Shown here in pieces: positions 50,365 to 59,087 of a stretch of DNA of 64,000 bases. Numbering within the stretch: the first letter of the stretch is position 1; each line of letters begins with the position of its first letter. Position numbers and translations under genes: made by a program. The DNA comes from Fremontodendron californicum (Eukaryota > Streptophyta > Magnoliopsida > Malvales > Malvaceae). The stretch spans positions 40,884,814-40,948,813 of the forward strand of contig JAULJL010000002.1 of assembly GCA_030761205.1 (NCBI GenBank), given 5' to 3'. Under the pieces are notes generated by a model. That model worked only from the letters and a program-made list of their open reading frames with translations. It was not told where the DNA came from and did not search any database.

Positions 50365-50550
50365 TTATGTTGTTCTGATTCTTCATTTTTTTTTGAATTA
50401 TTCGTGTTCAACACTCATGTCTGACACATATTTGGACCTGAGTATGAGAATATGACCCCCCAAAGATCCTCCAAATACATGCAAAAACTTAGAAAAAATT
50501 GAATATACCCATGTGAGACACATACCCATACTCTAATTCGCGTAGCATAG
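50365..50550 (-). mobile_element. CTATGTT-family MITE, copy 8 (old)
   Basis: Begins TTATGTTGTTCTGATTC and ends TTCGCGTAGCATAG. The interior matches the family (GTACTT-like, CATGTCTGACACATAT), but the target duplication is no longer recognisable. Confidence 0.75.
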
Positions 50551-51519
50551 ATAAATAAATTAGCACCTTGAGTATGAGAAGCTTAGATAAGGAAGGTCTC
50601 TGTGCAAATTGCAAGGTTTGGACCCACTATAACAAAATTAAGAACATTTTTTAGATTTAAGGGTATATAGCTGTACCTGGTATTTACAAAACCAAGATGA
50701 TAATGACAGTGGAATTATATTGAAATGACATTGACAGCACAGACAGGACCCATTTAAATGCCAGAGTTGATGATCCCATTTCCATTTACAACCTACACTT
50801 AAAGAGCATCACAAGGACTGAGTTAAGTACCTGGGGAAGGGCGTTCGGCTTTATTGAAAATTTGAAATCTACCGCATAATTCATTGAGGGACACTCCACC
50901 GATACAAGAGGTCATGAATTCTGAAAAACAATGATACAAGTATGTCAGCCAAATCATACCATGTCTAAGATAACCACGTTCTGAGTAGAACATTCAGACG
51001 AAATTGTAACCAATCAAATATACTGGCGGCAGAACCATGAAGACTCATCGGCCAAACATCCTCTGCCCATCACCTGACCCTAAAAGACCAGAAATCCGAA
51101 CAGTTAACGAAAGGGAGATGGCTGCATTTCTGTTTTAGCCATTAAAAGAAAAAGAAGATGATTTGCATATGATTCTTGTCCTATCTCCAAATGGCAAGAA
51201 TTTAATCTTTAGCTCCATACTGTCTTTACTGTTAATACTTAATATCATTGTGGCAATAGTTCTCAGTTCCTCAATCAAACAACTTCTGTTGCCACTTTAA
51301 ACTTTAGTCTTTTCAGCATAGACAATCTCTGAAAAAAAAAAAGATGGATGAGGCTTAGAAAGAATGAGTTGGCAGAAGAAAACAGTAGCAGAAGAAGTAG
51401 CCGAAAAATCGACTCAGATCAAAAAGCAGGGCAGCTGAGATCATCTTTCTCTGGTTTTCCTTTTGCCTTTGCTTTTGCGCAGGTCGACCAAAAGCTAAGG
51501 CAAGTTTCAGATCTGCTGA

Positions 51520-51775
51520 AGAAGTTCATAACGAAGACCAATAGCTAAGGCAAGTCTCAGATCTCGGCAAAGAGGGAAGGCACGGCAAAGAGGGAAGGCA
51601 CGACGATACTGGGCAAGGCAAGTTCTGATCTCGGCGACACTGGGCACGGCAAGTTCAGATCTCGGCTTTGATTTGTCAAATTGAGAAGGGAACAAGTTCA
51701 GATCTCGGCGACACTGGGTACGACAAGAATCTCGAAAAAGGCAAAGAGGGAAGGCACGGTAAGTTCAGATCTCAA
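51520..51775 (+). repeat. Repeats in the LINE 5' region
   Basis: Variants of AAGTTCAGATCTCGGCGACA, CTGGGCACGGCAAG and GGCAAAGAGGGAAGGCACG recur three to five times in shuffled order. Repeated 5' UTR modules are common in plant and animal LINE promoters. Confidence 0.75.
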
Positions 51776-52154
51776 CACCAACTTTTCAGGCTCTCCCGAA
51801 ATTTGGCTTGGGTGGATTGCTTTGAATAAAAATGCTTTCTCTGGTTCACTGAGAAAGTTCAAGTTCTTCAACCGTAGAATCCAGCCAACCACAACCCAAC
51901 AGGAAAGTACTAATAATCTGTTATCAAATGCCGGTGGAACTCCGCTTGCATAGCAAATAGAGGGAAGCTAGATATAGAGCAAGGATTGAAGCGCCGCCGT
52001 TTCTGTCTTCTAGCAGTGGCAGCAGGAGCAGCCAGCGGATCCACAGGAAGAACAAAGCAGAATCTGCTGGATACTGGGGTCGGGGGGGCTGAAATCAAAA
52101 TAACCACTGTCTTGCTCTGTTGCGGGACTTGTATCAGCTACAGCTTCACCTTAA

Positions 52155-52390
52155 CTAATTTCGCCTTAACCACCCCTTCCATACCCACCAGATCCACGAC
52201 CACATTCACCAGATCCACCACAAACCCTCCATTTATAAAAAAAAAAAAAAAAGTCCTCACGACCAGATCCACCCCCTCCACCATAACCACCAGATCCACT
52301 CCCACCACCATCACCGTATCCACCCATCCAGCTCCTTCCTCCTCCACCGTATCCTCCTCCACCATAACCACCAGATCCAGGGTCAGCCGC
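52155..52390 (-). pseudogene. Antisense glycine-rich protein fragment
   Basis: On the minus strand from about 52380 the frame reads GSGGYGGGGYGGGGRSWMGG then GDGGGSGSGGYGGGGGSGRED. After a T-run at about 52241-52255 the pattern resumes in another frame as GGSGECGRGSGGYGRGG followed by a stop. This looks like the C-terminus of a glycine-rich (RNA-binding-like) protein, broken by the homopolymer. It lies inside the LINE 5' region, opposite to its direction. It may be a captured host fragment, or low-complexity sequence that only resembles one. Confidence 0.5.
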
Positions 52391-52526
52391 TGGTTTTTGA
52401 TTGGGGACGAACCTTATGATGATCCCATTGGAGAAGACAGCTAATCAAAGATTGGAAGGTGAGGAATCCCAGCAAAGAAGCTTTTAACACGTTGTTACTG
52501 GAGATTATCCCTCCATTGCAGCTGGA

Positions 52527-53777
52527 ATGGATCGTGGTAAATTGGTGGAACGATCAAGAGAAATTGGAGAAAAACGAAAAACAGAGTCAGTTGTATCTAA
52601 CTCTGATGACGTGGCAGCTCCTGATTGGAGGAAATTGTTTGCTGCGGGTGAAAATCAAACTCTGAGATTCTTCCCTCCGCTGAAGATGGATGGGAAAGTT
52701 ACTGTAAAACCACCAGATGAAGTATTTGAAGAAGGAATTCTTCAATGGAAGAACTCACTGATTGCGCAATTTATAGGGAAACCTCCAAATTTCAGTTTGT
52801 TCAATAAGCTGGCTAATATGCTATGGGGAAAGGATGGAGATCTCCAAATTAAGCCAGTAGGAAGGAATCTCTATGTTCTTCAGTTCCATAATGCAGAGAT
52901 AAGGGATTGGGTGCTTGAACATGGACCTTGGCACATCCAAAATAGCCCAATCATCTTGAGGAAATGGGAACCAGACCTGAACACCTTAGAATTCAACATG
53001 GAAAAGCTTCCTATCTGGATTCATCTGAGCAATGTCCCATTGGAATTATTCACAATGAGAGGTCTGAGCTATATAGCTAGCGCCATTGGCACCCCTCTCT
53101 ATATGGACAAAATAACTGCAAACAAGCAAAGGCTAGCATATGCTAAAGTTTGTGTTGAGATAGATGTGGCTCAAGAATTGCCCAATTCGATTGCAGTGGA
53201 GCTCAGAAATGGCTCAGTGATCCCTATCACAGTTGAGGCACCATGGATGCCTCAGAAGTGTATTCACTGTGGTATTTTTGGTCACAATAACAAAAGTTGT
53301 CCTCGCCAGCCAAAGGAAATTCCAACCAAAAAATGGACTCCTAAGCAGAAGGCTCAGAATGAGCAAACAGAGTTGAGGGTTCCTGATGAGCAGACGATTC
53401 CAAGGACCTCTGAAAAGCAGATAGAATTACCTGCTCAGGTAATCATAGAGCAATTGGAAAGGCCAGTTCCATCTGGGACAGAACGAGGATCCACCTCAGC
53501 CACAGGAGCTATGGGCTCAGACAACAGATTTGCAATATTGGAATCTGTTCCTGAAAATGAGGAGGATACTGGTAAAACAGAGTCACTTATAGAGGATAGG
53601 ACTGAAAGCCACTCTCATCAGGTTGTTTTCTCAGAAGAAACAAGAAAGCCTAGGGCTGCTGCAGCAGGAGTGGCAGATCTGATGAAGAACTTGAAGAGAA
53701 GGAAAGGGCCTATTGACAAAGGAAAGGCTCGAGGTAAGGCTTCTGCCTTGGGGAGTCACTCTCCAACTCTTCATTAA
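52527..53777 (+). CDS. LINE ORF1 (DUF4283 and CCHC zinc knuckle), intact copy
   Basis: 416 residues. The DUF4283 domain runs from about residue 60 to 200 (FEEGILQWKNSLIAQFIGKP, GKDGDLQIKPVGRNLYVLQF, HGPWHIQNSPIILRKWEPDL, LPIWIHLSNVPLELFT). It is followed by a zinc knuckle CIHCGIFGHNNKSC (C245, C248, H253, C258) and a charged, Gln/Glu-rich tail ending with basic KNLKRRKGPIDKGKARGKAS. This is the nucleic-acid-binding ORF1 protein typical of plant LINEs. Its stop overlaps the ORF2 start as TAATG at 53775-53779. No disabling change is visible. Confidence 0.9.
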   Translation: MDRGKLVERSREIGEKRKTESVVSNSDDVAAPDWRKLFAAGENQTLRFFPPLKMDGKVTVKPPDEVFEEGILQWKNSLIAQFIGKPPNFSLFNKLANMLWGKDGDLQIKPVGRNLYVLQFHNAEIRDWVLEHGPWHIQNSPIILRKWEPDLNTLEFNMEKLPIWIHLSNVPLELFTMRGLSYIASAIGTPLYMDKITANKQRLAYAKVCVEIDVAQELPNSIAVELRNGSVIPITVEAPWMPQKCIHCGIFGHNNKSCPRQPKEIPTKKWTPKQKAQNEQTELRVPDEQTIPRTSEKQIELPAQVIIEQLERPVPSGTERGSTSATGAMGSDNRFAILESVPENEEDTGKTESLIEDRTESHSHQVVFSEETRKPRAAAAGVADLMKNLKRRKGPIDKGKARGKASALGSHSPTLH

Positions 53778-54115
53778 TGAACTTTCTTGTTTGGAATGTT
53801 AGAGGACTCAATTGTCCTCTAAGGTAGAAACAGGTAGTCAGTAGAATTTTTAAGTTGCAGATTGATATTGTCTGTCTTATTGAGACTAGAGTAAAGTTAC
53901 CTAAAGTGCAGAAGATTGTTGACATGCATTTTAAGGGATGGAGATATGAAGGACTCAACAGAACAGTCTATCACATGTCAGATTAAACTGAACTCTCTGA
54001 GGTTTTATTTGACTGCCATTTATGGAAGTAATGAAGGAAGCAGAAGGAAATTGCTTTGGTCACACTTGCATTCCCTCAGTGGAACTACTCAAGGTGCGCC
54101 ATGGATTTTGGCAGG
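53777..54115 (+). pseudogene. Truncated LINE ORF2 start (left copy)
   Basis: It encodes the first part of the endonuclease domain (MNFLVWNVRGLNCPLR, then a TAG, then QVVSRIFKLQIDIVCLIETR). A 71-bp deletion at about 53942 shifts the frame. The copy ends at GGCAGGA (about 54115), where it switches to ORF1 sequence. The TAG at codon 17 is shared with the right copy. Confidence 0.88.
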
Positions 54116-54902
54116 AAATTGTTTGCTGCGGGTGAAAATCAAACTCTGAGATTCTTCCCTCCGCTGAAGATGGATGGGAAAGTTACTGTAAAACCACCAG
54201 ATGAAGTATTTGAAGAAGGAATTCTTCAATGGAAGAACTCACTGATTGCGCAATTTATAGGGAAACCTCCAAATTTCAGTTTGTTCAATAAGCTGGCTAA
54301 TATGCTATGGGGAAAGGATGGAGATCTCCAAATTTCAGTTTGTTCAATAAGCTGGCTAATAGGCACCATGGATGCCTCAGAAGTGTATTCACTGTGGTAT
54401 TTTTGGTCACAATAACAAAAGTTGTCCTCGCCAGCCAAAGGAAATTCCAACCAAAAAATGGACTCCTAAGCAGAAGGCTCAGAATGAGCAAACAGAGTTG
54501 AGGGTTCCTGATGAGCAGACGATTCCAAGGACCTCTGAAAAGCAGATAGAATTACCTGCTCAGGTAATCATAGAGCAATTGGAAAGGCCAGTTCCATCTG
54601 GGACAGAACGAGGATCCACCTCAGCCACAGGAGCTATGGGCTCAGACAACAGATTTGCAATATTGGAATCTGTTCCTGAAAATGAGGAGGATACTGGTAA
54701 AACAGAGTCACTTATAGAGGATAGGACTGAAAGCCACTCTCATCAGGTTGTTTTCTCAGAAGAAACAAGAAAGCCTAGGGCTGCTGCAGCAGGAGTGGCA
54801 GATCTGATGAAGAACTTGAAGAGAAGGAAAGGGCCTATTGACAAAGGAAAGGCTCGAGGTAAGGCTTCTGCCTTGGGGAGTCACTCTCCAACTCTTCATT
54901 AA
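54113..54902 (+). pseudogene. Partial second LINE ORF1 (right copy)
   Basis: 54113-54334 repeats ORF1 from FAAGENQTLRFF to GDLQI. The sequence then slips back by 59 bp through a shared CTCCAAATT (54335-54360 repeats 52792-52817), and next jumps 418 bp ahead to the segment before the zinc knuckle (54361 onward equals 53236 onward). From 54372 an open frame continues through the knuckle to the ORF1 stop at 54900-54902. Confidence 0.9.
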
Positions 54903-57900
54903 TGAACTTTCTTGTTTGGAATGTTAGAGGACTCAATTGTCCTCTAAGGTAGAAACAGGTAGTCAGTAGAATTTTTAAGTTGCAGATTGATATTGTCTGT
55001 CTTATTGAGACTAGAGTAAAGTTACCTAAAGTGCAGAAGATTGTTGACATGCATTTTAAGGGATGGAATCTCCATCATAACTACTCTGAAGCTTCAAATG
55101 GAAGAATTTGGATCCTTAGTAAGGTTCACCTGGATGTAGATATGAAGGACTCAACAGAACAGTCTATCACATGTCAGATTAAACTGAACTCTCTGAGGTT
55201 TTATTTGACTGCCATTTATGGAAGTAATGAAGGAAGCAGAAGGAAATTGCTTTGGTCACACTTGCATTCCCTCAGTGGAACTACTCAAGGTGCGCCATGG
55301 ATTTTGGCAGGAGATTATAACGTGGTAGCTCATCCATCAGAAAGCTCATGTTTTAATGGATCCCAACACAGTACCTCAGATATGAAAGATTTCCAAATTT
55401 GCATTGAACAGAATGCATTGATGGATCACCAATTTGTTGGTCCAATCTTTACCTGGTCAAATCATCAAGAGAATCATCTTGCCAAGAAGCTTGATAGGGT
55501 CATGATCAATGACCAATGGCTCCTCTCTTTCCCATATTCCTATGTGGAATTTATTGCACCTGAAACCTCTGATCACTGTGCTGCATTTATCAAAACCAGC
55601 TTGGAGAATCACTCCCCTCCCAAACCATTCAAGTTTTTCAATTTCTGGACTAGGGATGCAGAGTTCATGGATATAGTTGAGAGCTCATGGCAGGATCCTA
55701 CCAGAGGCGATCCTATGTCCAATTTGTATATCAAACTGAAGAGAGTGAAGCAGAAGCTTAAGAACTTCAATTTCAAGAAGTATGGAGCTATTACTGAGAA
55801 GGTACAAGCCAAAAGAAGGGAATTAGCAGAAGTGCAGCTCCAACTACTAAGGAAGCCTGCAGATGTTGAACTGGCAGCAAAGAAAGATATCCTTTCCAGG
55901 GATTTCAATAATCTTCTCAAAGATGAGGAAAGCTTTTACAAGCAGAAATCCAGAATTCAATGGCTAAAGGAAGGAGACCAAAATACAGGCTTCTTCCATA
56001 GGATGGTGAGGGCAAAGTTGAGCAAAAATACCATACATTCTTTGACGGATGCACAAGGAAACAGACTTGAAAACTTTGATCAGATTGCTACAGAAGCTGT
56101 CTCCTACTTCCAGAACTTGTTGGGATCCAAAGACCATATGGTCAAGGGCTGTAATCAGGATTTGCTTGCTGAACTTCTACAGACTCCCATCACTGAAGAG
56201 CACCAAGCAGAACTGGTTAAAAGGGTAACTCCTGCGGAGATAAAAGAAGCAATGTTTTCGATTCATAGTGACAAAAGTCCAGGGCCAGATGGATTCACAG
56301 CTCACTTTTTTCAAAACAGCTTGGCAAATTGTTGGTGAGGATGTCACAGAGGCTGCAATGTTCTTTTTCAGGACAGGAGTGATGCACAAAGCCTTCAATT
56401 CAACTAGCGTGGCTCTCATTCCAAAATGCCCTAATCCAAGCACAATGAGAGATTTCCGACCAATTTCCTGTTGCACCGTCTTTTACAAATGCATCAGCAA
56501 GATTCTGACTAACAGACTCAAGAGCAGTCTTCCATTGGTGATCTGTCCCAATCAGAGTGCCTTCATTCCAGGCAGGAGTATCACAGACAATATCCTGCTT
56601 GCTCAAGAGTTAGTCAGAGGCTATGGTAGGAATACTCTGTCCCCAAGATGTGCCATAAAAGTGGATTTACAGAAGGCTTTTGATACTATCAGCTGGGAAT
56701 TCATCTTTGCAGTCTTGAAGGCAATACAGGTCCCTCAGTAGTTCCAAAATTGGATTGAAAGTTGCCTAACCACCAGCTACTTCTCTATATCTGTTAATGG
56801 AGGACTTATGGGCTTCTTTAAGGGGGCAAGAGGAGTCAGGCAAGGTGATCCCCTTTCCCCCTACCTCTTTGTGATTGCTATCAATGTCCTATCCAAGTTG
56901 CTGGACTCTGCAGCACAGTATGGGGTCTTCTCTTATCATCCAAAGTGCAAAAAGCTTCATTTAACTCACCTGAGTTTTGCTGATGATCTGCTAATCTTTG
57001 CCAAGGGCAATCTTGATTCAGTGAAGGGTATTCAGCTAGTGCTAAATCAATTCTACACCTACTCAGGGCTCCAACTTAATAGCACCAAAAGTGAGTTCTT
57101 CTCCACAGGAATTGACAGAGAAGAATTAAGGCTCATCAGAGAGTCCACAGGGTTCAAAACAGGCACACTGCCTGTCCGATACCTGGGGGTACCATTAGTC
57201 ACTAGAAGATTAACCATGACAGACTGTGAGCCACTTTTGGAGAAGGTGACAGCAAGGGTTAGAGGATGGGCAACAAAGTTCTTGTCTTATGCTGGAAGGC
57301 TTCAGCTTATCCAATCAGTTTTGTTTCACCTGCAGAACTTCTGGTGCAGACATTTTGTTCTGCCCAAGCAGTGCATAAGGAAGTTGATGCAGCTATGCTC
57401 AAACTTCTTATGGAAAGGGAAGGAAGGCCAAGCTAAGGGAGCTAAAGTTAGCTGGAAGTCCATTTGCCTGCCAAAATCAGAAGGGGGACTTGGTGTAAAG
57501 GACACTGTCACTTGGAATCAGGCATGTATTCTAAGGAATTTTTGGGCTGTACTGACTGGAGCAGGCTCCCTATGGATAGCCTGGATCAAGACTTATGTAT
57601 TGAAGGACAGAGATCCATGGCACATCTCTATCCAGAGTGGGAGCAGTTGGAATTGGAGGAAGATCATGCAATTGAGAGAGGTGGCTGCCAGAATAGTTCT
57701 CACAACTGCTGATGGAAGCTATAAATGGCCTTTCCCTGAGGGAAAGTACCAAGTGTCAGCAGTATGGAACAAGATCAGACCTTCAGCTGGGAAAGTGGCT
57801 TGGTATAAGTTGGTATGGTGTAAATTTAATATTCCTAGGCATTCTATGCTCTCCTGGATGGCAATCCTAAATAGATTGGCCACAAAGGATAGACTTATCT

Positions 57901-58322
57901 CCTGGGGAATGGCAGTGGATGATAAATGTCTGCTGTGCAAACAAGAGAGGGAAACCAGGGATCATCTATTCTTCACTTGCTCCTACTCGAAACAGATATG
58001 GCAGAGAGTGATGGTACTTTGTGGATTAAAAAGGCAGGTTGCATGTTGGAATGTAGAGCTACAATGGGCCTCTGTCAACCTCAGAGGTAAAGCTCTAATC
58101 ACAACAATATTGAGGCTTGCTTGGAACGCAGTTATCTACCTAATTTGGAAGGAAAGAAACAATCGTTTGTTCAACTCAACTGAGCAAAAAGAGGAGCACC
58201 TCACTGAGCAAGTGAGAGACATGATCTCGACCAGGCTAAGTGATCTTAGGAAGATTAAAATAGATTCAGTTAATACGTTTTTATGTAATTCTTGGAGGTT
58301 AAATGCAGACATGTTTGTCTAA
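54902..58322 (+). pseudogene. LINE ORF2: endonuclease, reverse transcriptase, zf-RVT (broken)
   Basis: ORF2 would be about 1,140 residues. The N-terminal APE-type endonuclease shows WNVRGLN, CLIETRV, AGDYNVV and SDHCA. The RT has SPGPDGFTAHFF, ALIPKCPNP...FRPISCC, PNQSAFIPGRSITDNILLAQ, VDLQKAFDTISWEF, GVRQGDPLSPYLF and the catalytic FADD at 56976-56987. The C-terminus has a zf-RVT region (DKCLLCKQERETRDHLFFTC). Three lesions break it: TAG at 54950-54952 (codon 17), an extra T in a T-run near 56310 that shifts the frame, and TAG at 56739-56741. Otherwise the frame is open from 54953 to 56310 and from 56742 to 58322. Confidence 0.92.
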
Positions 58323-58430
58323 TGGCATTGGTTTTCTGATTTGTTTAGCAAGGCTAAGCTAGCTTTGTAACATGTAGCAGCACTGCTGCTTTCTTGGATA
58401 AATGAAAATCTACTTATCCAAAAAAAAAAA

Positions 58431-59087
58431 TCATTGTCATGAGTCTTCCTAGCATGACAGTAAACTGTAGCACCACATCTTATCATAAACAGTACAAAAG
58501 CTAAAATGATCCTCCTGACTTCAACACTAGTTTTGATTCCCTGTATTTTTATTTTTTTTCTTTCAGGCAGCATATACTTATGCATCTAAAGAGCTTCCAG
58601 GAGCAGTTAACTCAGAAGAAACATTGTTGTTTTCAATTAATGAATTTACCTTCTATTAAAGAAAACATAGTACAACTATTCTTTTTGCCTTTCATTTATT
58701 AGTACAGAACTCAAAAGCCATGAAAAAGAAGAAAAAACAAAACAAAAAAGAAAGAAAGAAAGAGCCAAACTCTGGAAAGTCTAGCTATGTTACTCATACT
58801 CGGGTGTGAGTTTCGGATACAGGTATGTATCTAATATGGGTATATTCAATTTTTTCTAAGTTTTTCCATGTATTTGATGGGTCATATATATCCTCACACC
58901 AATGTCTGGATATGCGTTGTACACAGGTGTCGGATACAAATATTTCAAAAAAATTGAAGAGTCGGAGCAATATTGAAGTCTAGAAAATACATATCACAAT
59001 TACATTACTATGCCATCATGTGCCTTTGCCTCAAAACCAATTTGAACTGAAAGTGAAAGTCTCAAAATTTCCAGGACTACTATAAGT
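58431..59087. other. Spacer with a MITE
   Basis: Only the MITE below and the 3' flank of the YEATS relic; no gene is seen. Confidence 0.5.
58785..58975 (+). mobile_element. CTATGTT-family MITE, copy 9
   Basis: Begins CTATGTTACTCATACTCGGG and ends GAGTCGGAGCAATATTG. It has a perfect 8-bp duplication AAGTCTAG (58777-58784 and 58976-58983). Confidence 0.93.

Larger units (their letters stand above)
46095..51250. other. Gene-free spacer
   Basis: No gene is supported. It contains an AT-rich minisatellite (46905-47470), a C15 run (49562-49576) and two CTATGTT-family MITEs. The several 60-120 codon frames show no protein-like composition. Confidence 0.45.
51251..58430 (+). mobile_element. Rearranged L1-type LINE retrotransposon
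   Basis: A plant LINE with a repeat-bearing 5' region, ORF1 (gag-like), ORF2 (endonuclease-RT-zinc finger) and a 3' poly(A) at 58420-58430. It contains an internal direct duplication: 54113-54334 repeats 52629-52850, and 54361-55067 repeats 53236-53942, after which the left copy lacks 71 bp present in the right copy. The left boundary is uncertain: I place it after ATCATTGT (51243-51250), which recurs right after the poly(A) (58430-58437) and may be a short target duplication. ORF2 carries two stops and one frameshift, so the element is dead. Confidence 0.85.

Noticed and set aside
51986..52444. 152-codon plus-strand frame rich in Thr/Ser/Pro
   Set aside because: It is the opposite strand of the glycine-rich stretch, and the long frame comes from low complexity.
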